Source of the DNA: Maritimibacter harenae
Lineage (GTDB): Bacteria; Pseudomonadota; Alphaproteobacteria; Rhodobacterales; Rhodobacteraceae
Reading direction: 5' to 3'
Length of the DNA stretch: 64,000 nt
Assembly: GCF_009882975.1 (NCBI RefSeq)
Contig: NZ_WTUX01000012.1
Coordinates: forward strand, 209,491 to 273,490
Below are positions 17,104 through 25,652 of this stretch, in pieces. The position numbers were made by a program, and so were the translations under genes. Under the pieces are notes generated by a model. It did no database searches. It saw nothing but the letters and a program-made list of their open reading frames with translations, and had not been told where the DNA came from. Numbering within the stretch: position 1 is the stretch's first letter; each line of letters opens with the position of its first letter.

Positions 17104-18396
17104 ATGGTCGACATCGCATCGCGCGTCTACAACCACACCTGGAAGATCGACCCGATCGTCCGGTCGCTCATCGACACGGATTTCTACAAGCTCCTGATGT
17201 GCCAGTCGGTCCACAAGGGCCACCCGGACACGCACGTCACCTTCCAGCTCATCAACCGCGCCACGCACATCCCGCTGGCCGAGCTCGTCGACGAGGGCGA
17301 GCTGCGCGAACAGCTCGACCACATCCGCACCCTGTCGCTCGCCCGCGGCGAATCCACCTGGATGCGCGGCAACACTTTCTACGGCCAGCGCCAGATGTTC
17401 CGCCCGGAGTTCATGGAGTGGTTCGAGAAGCTGCGCCTGCCGCCCTACCACCTGGAGCGCGTCGGCGACCAGTACGAGCTCACCTTCGAAGGCCCCTGGC
17501 CCGAGGTCATGCTGTGGGAGATCCCGGCCCTCGCCGTCCTCACCGAGCTGCGCTCGCGCGCCGTGCTGCGCGACATGAAACGCTTCGAACTGGAGGTGCT
17601 CTACGCCCGCGCCATGACCCGCCTGTGGGAGAAGGCCGAGCGCCTGCGCGCGCTCCCCGGCCTCAAGCTCGCCGATTTCGGCACCCGCCGCCGCCATTCC
17701 TTCCTGTGGCAGGACTGGGCGGTGCAGGCGATGGTGGAACGGCTGGGCGATGCCTTCGTGGGCACCTCGAACTGCCTCATCGCCAAGAACCGCGACCTCG
17801 AGGCGATCGGGACCAACGCGCACGAGCTGCCGATGGTCACCGCCGCGCTGGCCCCCGATGACGCCGCCCTCGCCCGCGCCCCCTACGACGTGCTCGCGGA
17901 CTGGCACGAGGAGCACTCGGGCAACCTGCGCATCATCCTGCCGGACACCTTCGGGACGAAGGGGTTCCTGGACAACGCGCCCGACTGGCTCGCCGGCTGG
18001 ACCGGCATCCGCGTGGACTCCGGCGACCCGGTCGAGGGGGCCGAGCTCGCCATCCGCTGGTGGGAAAGCCGGGGGGAGAACCCGCGCGACAAGATGGTGA
18101 TCTTCTCCGACGGGCTCGACGTGGACGAGATCGAGCGGCTGCACGGGATGTTCTCGGGCCGCGTGCGCGTCAGCTTCGGCTGGGGCACGCTGCTCACGAA
18201 CGACTTTCGCGGGCTCGCCCCCGACGACGCGCTGGCGCCGTTCTCACTGGTCTGCAAGGCCGTCGCCGCCGAGGGCCGGCCCACGGTCAAACTCTCGGAC
18301 AACCCGGCGAAGGCGATGGGTCCGGTTGACGAGGTCGAGCGGTACAAGCGCGTATTCGGGGTTGGGGAGCAGGTTGAGCGGGAGGTTGTGGTTTAG
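17104..18396 (+). CDS. pncB: Nicotinate phosphoribosyltransferase
   Basis: Converts nicotinic acid and PRPP to nicotinate mononucleotide, following pncA in NAD salvage. The 430-residue protein has IDTDFYKLLMCQSV near residue 23, FGTRRRHSF (about 197-205), the regulatory-histidine neighbourhood FVGTSNCLIA, and RVDSGDP in the PRPP-binding part, all typical of PncB. Its last 12 codons are odd: four of eleven sense codons are GTT, rare nearby, and the stop overlaps the convergent AT-rich KAP gene by 4 nt. This suggests the 3' end was remade where foreign DNA joined. Confidence 0.95.
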   Translation: MVDIASRVYNHTWKIDPIVRSLIDTDFYKLLMCQSVHKGHPDTHVTFQLINRATHIPLAELVDEGELREQLDHIRTLSLARGESTWMRGNTFYGQRQMFRPEFMEWFEKLRLPPYHLERVGDQYELTFEGPWPEVMLWEIPALAVLTELRSRAVLRDMKRFELEVLYARAMTRLWEKAERLRALPGLKLADFGTRRRHSFLWQDWAVQAMVERLGDAFVGTSNCLIAKNRDLEAIGTNAHELPMVTAALAPDDAALARAPYDVLADWHEEHSGNLRIILPDTFGTKGFLDNAPDWLAGWTGIRVDSGDPVEGAELAIRWWESRGENPRDKMVIFSDGLDVDEIERLHGMFSGRVRVSFGWGTLLTNDFRGLAPDDALAPFSLVCKAVAAEGRPTVKLSDNPAKAMGPVDEVERYKRVFGVGEQVEREVVV

Positions 18397-19751
18397 GAAG
18401 CGGTAGCAGGATCAAATAGCTCAATCTTGTCAATATATTCACGACACATGCGACCAAGCATTCCGTTGATGAAATCAATGCCAAGCGGACCAAAAATCCG
18501 GTGTACTTCTTCGTTCAACGGCGCTTCAGGCTCCAACACCGACCGCCACACGAGATATAGCAATACGACCTGCCGAGGCGAATTCTGACTTAATTCTTCA
18601 GGAAGACCCAGTGCATTTTTGATATCCTCAAAACTTGCCGAATGGCTCTTTATCGAAGCAAAGACCTCAGGATTGCATTGCTTGAATATAACAAGCCCCA
18701 CAATGACCAATCGATAACCCAATGCCATATTACGATACCCATTTTTGCTCCTTGGAAGCAATGCGATCTCGGTCAATATTCTTTGCGATTTTCTTATTGA
18801 ACTTGGGGCCAGATCCGGCGCCCTCTTAAAATACACCTCGGCAGCATCAATCAAAGAGCCATCTAGCCCCATTATCGGCGCCATTTTTTTGAAGTAAAGA
18901 ATAGCATTTGAAACCGGTTCACTCCCCAGTTCAGAATAGTCTGGCAAGCTCATCTTGACTGAAATAAATTTGTCTAAGTATGTTCGCGCATCAAAGTTTT
19001 GCCCATACTTAACACGCACCATGTTTTCCAATTCTCGACCATTAACACCCAAAACAAAGTGAACCCCTGGGGTTGAAAAGAAGTGTTTAATGGTCTCGAG
19101 AGTCTCCAAGGCAAAATCGGGTCGACACCTATCAAGCTCATCTACAATGAATACGATCTTTTTTGTTGGCACACCTTCGTCATCCGGCTCCGTTAGCTCA
19201 GTAATCGCGGATATGAACTGATCCATCGCAGCTTTTCGTCCATCCTCCTTTTTCCAGAAGTCTTCAATTTGATCTGAAAGCTCTCTCGAACCGGCCTCAA
19301 GCCCTGCATCGACCATGACCCCTGCTACTTCGCTGGCACCTGCGGTGCCAATAGCCAACGCCACGCGGCTCGCAGGACGCCACAGCTTCGCTGCCGCATC
19401 TTTCATTTGCCGTATGACTCGCATTGCACCAGTTTCGGTCGCTTCAATTCGCTCCGCAAGCGACGACGTCAACGCAACTAGCGGCTCTTGGAGAAAATCA
19501 TGAGCAAATGCGTCGAAATATACTACTGTAGCCGCGTTATCGGATGCACGTGTGTGCTCTCCGGCCCAGCATTTCAGGAAAAAGCTCTTTCCCGATCCCC
19601 AGTCACCATCCAGCGAAATCACGAGTGGTTGGTCTATCCTTTCGACAAGGTCTGAGAGATACCCAGCGTGCTCCTTTCGCGAAAGCAAGTCTCTATCATC
19701 AAAGCCATCTTCGAAAATATTGATATTTGCCTCTGGTGGCGTAATACGCAT
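18393..19751 (-). CDS. KAP-family P-loop NTPase
   Basis: A 452-residue P-loop protein with Walker A GDWGSGKSFF (about 37-46) and Walker B-like VFIVDELDRCRPDF (about 190-205), followed by LETIKHFFSTPGVHFVLGVN, the KAP/PifA family arrangement. The KAP family often carries membrane helices between the Walker motifs; here only a mildly hydrophobic stretch (VALAIGTAGASEVAGVMV) is present. One counted line (18601-18660) is 43 percent GC against 73 percent for a line of pncB (17521-17580), so the gene was probably acquired. PifA of plasmid F excludes phage T7, so a defence role is possible but unproven. AGGGAGG lies 9 nt before the chosen ATG. Confidence 0.85.
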   Translation of the reverse strand: MRITPPEANINIFEDGFDDRDLLSRKEHAGYLSDLVERIDQPLVISLDGDWGSGKSFFLKCWAGEHTRASDNAATVVYFDAFAHDFLQEPLVALTSSLAERIEATETGAMRVIRQMKDAAAKLWRPASRVALAIGTAGASEVAGVMVDAGLEAGSRELSDQIEDFWKKEDGRKAAMDQFISAITELTEPDDEGVPTKKIVFIVDELDRCRPDFALETLETIKHFFSTPGVHFVLGVNGRELENMVRVKYGQNFDARTYLDKFISVKMSLPDYSELGSEPVSNAILYFKKMAPIMGLDGSLIDAAEVYFKRAPDLAPSSIRKSQRILTEIALLPRSKNGYRNMALGYRLVIVGLVIFKQCNPEVFASIKSHSASFEDIKNALGLPEELSQNSPRQVVLLYLVWRSVLEPEAPLNEEVHRIFGPLGIDFINGMLGRMCREYIDKIELFDPATAS

Positions 19752-19774
19752 GTTCCTGAACCTCCCTAAACGAA

Positions 19775-19787
19775 AGACAATATGTCT
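19775..19787. promoter_or_regulatory. Palindrome upstream of the KAP gene
   Basis: AGACA-ATA-TGTCT has perfect 5-nt arms, 24 nt upstream of the KAP start codon, where an operator would fit. Only the symmetry is seen. Confidence 0.3.
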
Positions 19788-19838
19788 GACGTAGCGATGT
19801 TTGCGCAACAGCACCCTTAGGGTGGGGTTCCACACCAC

Positions 19839-20370
19839 CAACCCACCGCCGCATCCGGTGGGGTGAACCCCCGCCCGACGGCGCCGCACCCGTAGGCCGG
19901 GCTTCAGCCCGGCACGCCCATCGGATGGCCGCCAACACGCCCTGCCGAAACGCCGCGCGAACGGTGGGTTTCACCCACCCTACGCCTTCCCCCGGAACGC
20001 CTTGACCGCGCCGCGCTTCTTTTTCGCCTCGATGCGGCGGCGCCGGGACCCCTTGGTGGGCTTCTTCGGGATGCGCCGTCGGGGCGTCTCGCAACACCGC
20101 CAACCCACCGCCGCATCCGGCGGGGTGAACCGCCCGACGGCGCCGCACCCGTGGGCCGGGCTTCGGCCCGGCACGCCCGTCGGATGGCTGCCGACCCACC
20201 GTGCCGACGCGCCGCGCGAACGGTTGGTTCCGCCCACCCTACTCCTCGACCTTCCCCCGGAGCGCCTTCACCTCGCCGCGTTTCTTCTTCGCCTCGATGC
20301 GGCGGCGCTGGGACCCCTTGGTGGGTTTCGTCGGGATGCGCCGCTTGGGCTTCTCGCACGCCTTGCGGAT
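19839..20370. repeat. Tandem duplication (period about 265 bp) of the arfB 3' end and downstream sequence
   Basis: CAACCCACCGCCGCATCCGG occurs at 19839 and 20101; the stem GCCGGGCTTCAGCCCGGC at 19896 recurs at about 20157 as a near-copy (one base changed); CTTCCCCCGGAACGCC at 19986 recurs as CTTCCCCCGGAGCGCC at 20251. The offset is 262-265 nt throughout. Each unit holds about 145 nt of GC-rich hairpin-bearing sequence plus about 110 nt of arfB C-terminal coding sequence. This explains most of the gap between the KAP gene and arfB. Confidence 0.9.
19983..20098 (-). pseudogene. Duplicated 3' fragment of arfB
   Basis: On the minus strand this encodes RRRIPKKPTKGSRRRRIEAK and onward, closely matching the last 35 or so residues of intact ArfB, whose version reads RRIPTKPTKGSQRRRIEAK. 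It lacks the GGQ domain, has no start and ends differently. It is the coding part of the tandem duplication and is not expected to be functional. Confidence 0.85.
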
Positions 20371-20655
20371 CATCTCCGCCAATCGCTCCTGCGCGATCTC
20401 GCGGTTGCGCGCCTGCGACCGGGTGTCCTGCACCTGGAGCACGAGCGCGCCGTCGGTCGTCCACTTGCGCCCCGCGATGCGCCGGAGCCGGCGCTTCACC
20501 GGGTCGGGCAGACTGGGCGAGCGCTCCGCCTCGAACCGGAGTTCGACGGCCGAGTTCACCTTGTTCACGTTCTGCCCGCCGGGGCCGGAGGACCGGACGA
20601 AGTGTTCGGTCACTTCCCAGTCCTGGATCGTGATCTTGTCGTTCACGCGGATCAT
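20239..20655 (-). CDS. arfB: Ribosome-rescue peptidyl-tRNA hydrolase ArfB
   Basis: Releases nascent chains from stalled ribosomes independently of tmRNA. The 138-residue protein carries the catalytic GGQ (residues 26-28 in RSSGPGGQNVNKVNS) and the basic C-terminal tail KKKRGEVKALRGK that enters the empty mRNA channel. Length is normal for ArfB/YaeJ. The frame begins cleanly at 20655. A partial copy of its 3' end lies immediately downstream. Confidence 0.95.
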   Translation of the reverse strand: MIRVNDKITIQDWEVTEHFVRSSGPGGQNVNKVNSAVELRFEAERSPSLPDPVKRRLRRIAGRKWTTDGALVLQVQDTRSQARNREIAQERLAEMIRKACEKPKRRIPTKPTKGSQRRRIEAKKKRGEVKALRGKVEE

Positions 20656-20761
20656 TCTGACCTTCTACCTCGTCGTCGTCCCCGGGTCCAAAAAGTTTGA
20701 ACTGGCCCCCCTGTTCCCCCCGGAAAGTTTGAACTCGGGCCGCGCGGACCCCCCGAAAGTT

Positions 20762-20800
20762 TGAAGAAAACGAAAAGGGCCACCGCTTCGGGTGGCCCTT
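20762..20800 (-). terminator. Intrinsic terminator of the short transcript upstream of arfB
   Basis: AAGGGCCACC-CGAAGC-GGTGGCCCTT hairpin (20800-20775) followed on the minus strand by TTTTCGTTTTC. It separates the 13-codon ORF from arfB. Confidence 0.8.
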
Positions 20801-20884
20801 CGAGAAGTCTGGAGGTGGGGCCGGTTAGGCGGATCGCCAGCTCAGCCCGCATTCCGTGCCGAGGGCTGCCCCGGCACGGCGCGA

Positions 20885-20926
20885 CTACTTTGTCCCGGCA
20901 CCTCGCTCCATAATTTCTCTAGACAT
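20885..20926 (-). CDS. Thirteen-residue ORF with an ideal ribosome-binding site
   Basis: MSREIMERGAGTK, read on the minus strand, is preceded by AAGGAGGTGTCC at optimal distance, the strongest Shine-Dalgarno match in this neighbourhood. Just after the stop is a stem with arms CCGTGCC / GGCACGG, and about 110 nt later an intrinsic terminator. A TTGACC element at 20993-20988 could be a -35 box, although the matching -10 is poor. The unit could be a small-protein mRNA, a leader peptide whose target was lost, or the end of the yhhQ transcript. Function unknown. Confidence 0.4.
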   Translation of the reverse strand: MSREIMERGAGTK

Positions 20927-20999
20927 GGACACCTCCTTTCTTCAGTTGAAAAAGCCTGTAAGAAAACCGTGCCACAGATTTTGTATGGGTCAACAATTT

Positions 21000-21677
21000 T
21001 TACGCAGGATTTGGTGAAAGTTTCGCGACGAGCACACGAAACGGGATCAGTGCCACCAAAGCCAGCGACAGTTTGACGAGCCAGTCGGCGAAGCCCAGGC
21101 TCACCCACAGCGGCACCACCGGGCCCGTGCCCAGGAACGGCACCGCCTCGGTCGCCCAGGACGTCTCCATGTTCGCGGATTCACTGAAGAAAACCCCCAG
21201 CGACGCCGAGAACGCGATCGAGAAGAAGAGCACCGTATCGACCGCCGAACCGATCAGCGTGGAGGCCAGCGGCGCCCGCCACCAGGCCCCCTCACGGAGG
21301 CGGTTGAATACAGCAACATCAAGGAGTTGCGCGGACAGGAACGCGATGCCCGAGCCCACGGCGACCCGCAGGCTGACGGCGGCGTACTCGTACCCGTCCC
21401 CCTGCAGCATGATCTGGCTGCCGACAAGCGAACAGGCCACGCCGACCAGGAAGCCGGCAAAGACGACCCGACGCGCGGACTCGGGCCCGTAGACCCGGTT
21501 CATGACGTCGGTGACAAGGAATGCGACGGGATAGGTGAACGCCCCCCAGGTAAGCCAGTTGCCCAGAAGGAACTGCACGAGGATGTTCGAGGCCACCACG
21601 ACGGCGGCCATGGCAAGAATGCCGGGAAGTATGCGGGTCATGTGTTTGATCCGTTTTGACATGGTGGTCGGAGACAT
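21000..21677 (-). CDS. yhhQ: Queuosine precursor transporter (YhhQ/VUT family)
   Basis: A 225-residue inner-membrane protein with six or so helices, thought to import queuosine precursors such as preQ0 and preQ1. WGAFTYPVAFLVTDVMNRVY (about 44-63) is the conserved family motif, and LIGSAVDTVLFFSIAF (about 142-157) the second. Start choice is uncertain: Met at 21677, 21662 and 21641 are all possible and none has a clear ribosome-binding site. It begins 28 nt after the esterase-like gene and is likely the last gene of the MFS-mepA-esterase-yhhQ unit. Confidence 0.85.
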   Translation of the reverse strand: MSPTTMSKRIKHMTRILPGILAMAAVVVASNILVQFLLGNWLTWGAFTYPVAFLVTDVMNRVYGPESARRVVFAGFLVGVACSLVGSQIMLQGDGYEYAAVSLRVAVGSGIAFLSAQLLDVAVFNRLREGAWWRAPLASTLIGSAVDTVLFFSIAFSASLGVFFSESANMETSWATEAVPFLGTGPVVPLWVSLGFADWLVKLSLALVALIPFRVLVAKLSPNPA

Positions 21678-21704
21678 GGCCCTGCGACGCAGGACCCGCG
21701 GGAG

Positions 21705-22631
21705 TTACAAGTTCTCGTCCGCCCGATCAACCCCCACATCCGCCGGCACGATGTACTCCACGATCTCGTTCTTCTGGAAGAACCGCTGGTTGTCGTCCGA
21801 GATCATCGTGAGATGCATGTCCCCCAGCCCGTCCTGCCAGACCGCCAGCCCTTCCAGGTTGTCGTGGTCCCGCGGCTGCGTCTCCAGGAGCGTGACCTCG
21901 CCGTCCAGCGTGTCCTCGCCCAGGTCGAAGCGGCGCACGCGGGTCGCGAACCCCAGCTGGGACGAGGCGAGCCGTCGCTCCAGCAGGTAGAAGCGCCCGT
22001 CCGGCCCGATGTCCGCGCCCACCGGCAGGAACTCTCCCCGGCGCGGGATGGTGAAGGGGATGGTCCACGCCCCGTCCCGGAACCGGAACACGTCGAAGGG
22101 GCGCTCCAGCGCGCCCGAGCGCTCCGGCAGCGTGTAGAGCGCGCCGTCCGGCCCGATCGCCAGCGCCTCGAGCGAGGAGTTGTTCTGAAGCCCCGAGAAG
22201 CCCTCGGCGCGCGGAAGTTCGGTCGCCATGTCTGCCGCCGGGTCGGCGTAGACGTTCACCCGGTGCTGCGCCTCGAACGAGACGTAGACGCGTCCGTCGT
22301 CACCTATGGCGAGGCCCTCGCTGTCCGTCCAGTAACGCGGCAGCTCGCCCCCGTCGGTGTGGGCGAGCGACAGGATCGGCCCCGGGTCCGCGCCCACCAG
22401 CCAGCCGCGCGCGTTGCGCAGAAGCCGGCCCGACACGATCAGCCCCTTGTCCGAGATCGCGGTGAAGCCGATCCCGTCCGCGTCCACCTCGAGCCCGGAC
22501 CAGCCGCCGAACGCGTCGTCCGCGATCGCCCACTGGGTGCTCGACCCGAAACGGGCCGGTTGCGTGGGCTGGGCGAATGCGAGAGGCGCCAGGGCGAGCG
22601 CGGTTACTGCGATTGCAAGACGGCGGCGCAT
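21705..22631 (-). CDS. Secreted esterase-like phytase-domain protein
   Basis: A 308-residue exported protein. The start was placed at MRRRLAIAVTALALAPLAFA, a clean signal peptide; the open frame before it is unlike protein. The mature part is a beta-propeller of the esterase-like activity of phytase family, with repeats such as GLEVDADGIGFTAISDKG, DSEGLAIGDDGRVYVSFE and SSLEALAIGPDGALYTLPE. The substrate is unknown; a phosphodiesterase or esterase role in the periplasm is suggested. It overlaps the end of mepA by 28 nt. Confidence 0.85.
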   Translation of the reverse strand: MRRRLAIAVTALALAPLAFAQPTQPARFGSSTQWAIADDAFGGWSGLEVDADGIGFTAISDKGLIVSGRLLRNARGWLVGADPGPILSLAHTDGGELPRYWTDSEGLAIGDDGRVYVSFEAQHRVNVYADPAADMATELPRAEGFSGLQNNSSLEALAIGPDGALYTLPERSGALERPFDVFRFRDGAWTIPFTIPRRGEFLPVGADIGPDGRFYLLERRLASSQLGFATRVRRFDLGEDTLDGEVTLLETQPRDHDNLEGLAVWQDGLGDMHLTMISDDNQRFFQKNEIVEYIVPADVGVDRADENL

Positions 22632-23539
22632 TGCTGAGGCAGGTCGGCCAGCCGCAATTCCGCCCGCGGGCGCGACGGCGCCGGCGGATCGGGATCGGGC
22701 GGTGGCGGGTTCAGGATGTTGTTCACCCATTCCTGCGCGTCGGCGCAGCCGTCGCCCGGCGGCGGCGGATCCTGGTTCTCGCAGCCGGTGGAACCGGGCG
22801 GGCAGGAAAGACGCACATGGAAGTGATAGTGGTGGCCGTACCACGGGCGGATCTTGCGCAGCCACGACCGGTCGCCGGTCTCGTCGTTACACATCCGCAC
22901 CTTGGCGCCGGGAAAGACGAAGATCCGCGCGACGCGGGGGTCCGAGGCGGCGGCCTGCAGGATCTGGTGGTGCTGCGGTGTCCAATTGTCATTCGTGTAG
23001 GCCCCGCCGGCCCGGCGCAGCGAGATCGACGAGAGGCTTTCGCGCTCCGACACGCTGAGATCCAGTCGGTTGGCGGGCAGCATCCAGATGTCGGCGTCGA
23101 GCCCGACCTGGTGACTGCGGTGCCCGGTCAGCATCGGCCCGCCGCGCGGCTGGCTCATGTCGCCCACGTAGATGCCGTTCCACCCCGGCTGGCGCGCGGC
23201 CTTCCGCGACAGGTCCTGAAGATAGTCGATCAGGACCGGGTGCCCCCAGTTGCGGTTGCGGCTAAGACGCATGGCCTGCCAGGTCGGGCCGGATTCGGGC
23301 AACTGCTCGGCACCCGCGATGCACCCGCGCGCATAGGACCCCCAGGCCGCGTCGTCCTGGCGCGATGCGTCCGCCTTGGCGCCGAAGAGCTGCTTGGCGG
23401 GTTCGTTGGAGGTCGAAATGATCTCGCGCGCCGCGGCGAGGTCGTAATCGCTCGCAGGAGGGGTGTCGCTGGAACAGGCCGCCAGGGCCGCGGCCAGTGC
23501 CAGGGGGGTCAGGATCGCGCGTGTCAGGCTACGCGACAT
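22604..23539 (-). CDS. mepA: Penicillin-insensitive murein endopeptidase
   Basis: A zinc LAS-type peptidase that cuts D-Ala-meso-DAP cross-links in peptidoglycan. The 311-residue precursor begins with a lipoprotein-like signal ending ALAACSS. Motifs include GPMLTGHRSHQVGLDADIW (His/Asp metal ligands) and WYGHHYHFHVRL (His-x-His). The C-terminal tail is Pro/Asp-rich. The Met at 23539 has GAGGAG about 10 nt upstream and overlaps the MFS gene end by 11 nt. Lipidation of the N-terminal Cys is inferred. Confidence 0.93.
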   Translation of the reverse strand: MSRSLTRAILTPLALAAALAACSSDTPPASDYDLAAAREIISTSNEPAKQLFGAKADASRQDDAAWGSYARGCIAGAEQLPESGPTWQAMRLSRNRNWGHPVLIDYLQDLSRKAARQPGWNGIYVGDMSQPRGGPMLTGHRSHQVGLDADIWMLPANRLDLSVSERESLSSISLRRAGGAYTNDNWTPQHHQILQAAASDPRVARIFVFPGAKVRMCNDETGDRSWLRKIRPWYGHHYHFHVRLSCPPGSTGCENQDPPPPGDGCADAQEWVNNILNPPPPDPDPPAPSRPRAELRLADLPQQCAAVLQSQ

Positions 23540-24908
23540 TCTTGGCGTACTCCTCACCATCCGGTCGCACCCAGAGTAACAGAACGAGACCGAGAAGGAA
23601 GAGGAGGATCAACGGCGATACGCCAAGCCGCGCCGATCCGGTCAGCGACGTGAACAGGCCGATCAGCGCGGGCGCAATGAAGGCCGTCGCGCGGCCCGAC
23701 AGGCCGTAGAGGCCGAAGCTCTCGGTCGGGGCGACCGGGTCGGTGTGACGCACCATGAGCGACCGCGAGGCGGCCTGGAGCGTGCCGCCCATGCCGCCGA
23801 TCACGATCCCCGCGGCGAACATCACGATGTCGGGGAGCTTCGATCCCTCGGCCAATTCGACGCCGAAGAAGGTGTCACGGTCCATGAAGACGATGGTCAC
23901 GATCACGCAGATCAACGCGATGATCGCGCCGATGATCACGGGCTTGGGCCCGAGGGTGGAGTCGACCTTGCCGCCAAGCCAGGAGAACAGTGCGGCCGAC
24001 AGCGCCGAGATGATGCCGAAGATCCCGATCGACGTGACCTGCCAGTCGAGCACCAGCGTCGCGTAGACGCCGCCGAAGCCGTAGAGTCCGTTCAGCGCGT
24101 CGCGGTAGAACATCGACGACAGCAGGAAGTTCAGAAGCGAACGGCGGTCCTTGAGCAGGCGGATCGAGCGGCCCAGCCCCTCCATCGCGCCGGAGAGGGA
24201 ATGCTTGCGGCGCGGGATGTGATCCTCGCGCACCCACAGGAAGTAGGGAACCATGAAGACCAGGAACCAGACCGCCACGAAGGGACCCACGATACGGGTG
24301 CCTTCGAACCGGTCGGGGTCGAGCAGGCCCAGCCCGGGCTCGAGCCCGATCAGGGTCTTGCCTCCGGATTGCTCGACGAAGAGAGCCAGCATGATCACCA
24401 GCGCCGAGATGCCGCCGATGTAACCGAAGGCGAAGCCCGTGCCGGAGGTCTTGCCGACCGCCTCGTCCTCGACCAGGCCCGGAAGCTGCGCATTGACGAA
24501 GATCAGGGCGAATTCGGCACCGATGAAGCCGATGCCGAAGGCGACCAGCATGGCCCACATGTTTCCGCCGTCAGGGTCGGTGTACCAAAGCGCCCAGGCG
24601 CCCAGGACGTAGAGGATCGAGAAGACGTAGATCCAGGGGCGCCGCCGGCCGGACGTGTCCGCCAGGGCCCCGAGGATCGGCCCTCCGAAGCCGATGATCA
24701 GCCCGGTGATCGTCAGGCCCATCGACCAGACCGTCTGCGCGCGCGCGTCCGCCGCGGCTTCGCCCATCCCGGTGGACAGGAAGAACGCCGTGGCCACGGA
24801 GGCGAAGAACGGACCGTAGATGAACGTGAGCAGCACGGTGTGGTACGGCTGGCTTGCCCAGTCGAACCAATACCATCCCCATATGCGTTTGTTTTCCCCG
24901 GCGGCCAT
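23529..24908 (-). CDS. MFS transporter of the UMF1/Atg22-like family
   Basis: A 459-residue protein with about 12 membrane helices. The N-terminus RIWGWYWFDWASQPYHT is the signature of the UMF1/Atg22-like family, as are GALADTSGRRRPWI between helices 2 and 3 and the late GGTLQAASRSLMVRHTDP. The substrate of bacterial members is unknown; Atg22 itself exports amino acids from the vacuole. It is the first gene of a minus-strand set of four overlapping or closely spaced genes, two of which act in the envelope. Confidence 0.88.
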   Translation of the reverse strand: MAAGENKRIWGWYWFDWASQPYHTVLLTFIYGPFFASVATAFFLSTGMGEAAADARAQTVWSMGLTITGLIIGFGGPILGALADTSGRRRPWIYVFSILYVLGAWALWYTDPDGGNMWAMLVAFGIGFIGAEFALIFVNAQLPGLVEDEAVGKTSGTGFAFGYIGGISALVIMLALFVEQSGGKTLIGLEPGLGLLDPDRFEGTRIVGPFVAVWFLVFMVPYFLWVREDHIPRRKHSLSGAMEGLGRSIRLLKDRRSLLNFLLSSMFYRDALNGLYGFGGVYATLVLDWQVTSIGIFGIISALSAALFSWLGGKVDSTLGPKPVIIGAIIALICVIVTIVFMDRDTFFGVELAEGSKLPDIVMFAAGIVIGGMGGTLQAASRSLMVRHTDPVAPTESFGLYGLSGRATAFIAPALIGLFTSLTGSARLGVSPLILLFLLGLVLLLWVRPDGEEYAKNVA

Positions 24909-24993
24909 CTGTCCCCTCCACCTGCACTGCCGAATGTATGACCGTTCTTATACCAATGACGCAAGTAGCTTACCCAGCGTCACGCTTGCGCCT

Positions 24994-25527
24994 TCAGAAT
25001 TCCGGCGGCCAAGGGCGGTGTCGGTCGGCCTCGATCCAGCCCGTCACCCAGTCCGGCAGGGGCGGCGATTTCGCGTCCGGAAGCCCAAGTGCCGCGAGCA
25101 CGCGGTCGGTGGTCACGATGCCGTTCTTGTCGGTCGTCGCCCCGCGCACGAGGATGTGGTTGGCGCAGATGCCGCCCTTCCACATCGACTGCTCGGTGTA
25201 CATGAACTTGTCGTCCCAGCCGATCAGCCGGGTGCGCAGCTCGATGCGCTCGAACATCCTCACGCGGCGCCGGTACATCACGCTGGCCCCTGCCACGGCC
25301 CCGCCCCAGCGCTGCTTCGCGACCGCGCGCGCCATGCCGGTGCGCATCATGAAGGGCACGCGGCCCAGGTCGAAAAGCGTCAGGGTCCGGCCGTTGTTGA
25401 GCTCGAGCCACATGTCCAGGTCCCAGGGCCAGCAGATATGATGGCTGACATGCACGCCGTCGTAACGCAGCGCGGGCTGGCGGGATGCCTTGATGATTTC
25501 CTTTGCGAGGCGGATGAACGGATACAT
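24994..25527 (-). CDS. Acyl-CoA thioesterase-like (hotdog fold) protein
   Basis: A 177-residue single-domain protein of the 4HBT/thioesterase type. HICWPWDLDMWLELNNGRTL at about 30-49 fits the hotdog active-site helix, where a conserved Asp lies after the first strand, and YRRRVRMFERIELRTRLIGW the central strands. It resembles the THEM6-like branch. The start at 25527 gives the family N-terminus; 23 upstream codons of the frame are Arg/Ala-rich and unlike protein. It stands alone between the MFS operon and yggT. Confidence 0.78.
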   Translation of the reverse strand: MYPFIRLAKEIIKASRQPALRYDGVHVSHHICWPWDLDMWLELNNGRTLTLFDLGRVPFMMRTGMARAVAKQRWGGAVAGASVMYRRRVRMFERIELRTRLIGWDDKFMYTEQSMWKGGICANHILVRGATTDKNGIVTTDRVLAALGLPDAKSPPLPDWVTGWIEADRHRPWPPEF

Positions 25528-25652
25528 GGTCGGGCTCCTTTGGCGCGCCTGCTGCGCCCGCGGGGCCGCAGCGTCAACCGTTCCCTCGCGTCGCACTTGC
25601 GCTTGGGGGACTGTGCCCCTAGGTCAGTCAGCGAACAAGAAACGGACGGCCC

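Noticed and set aside
19839..20238. CRISPR-like repeats
   Set aside because: Only two units, about 265 bp long, containing arfB coding sequence; no short regular repeats or spacers.
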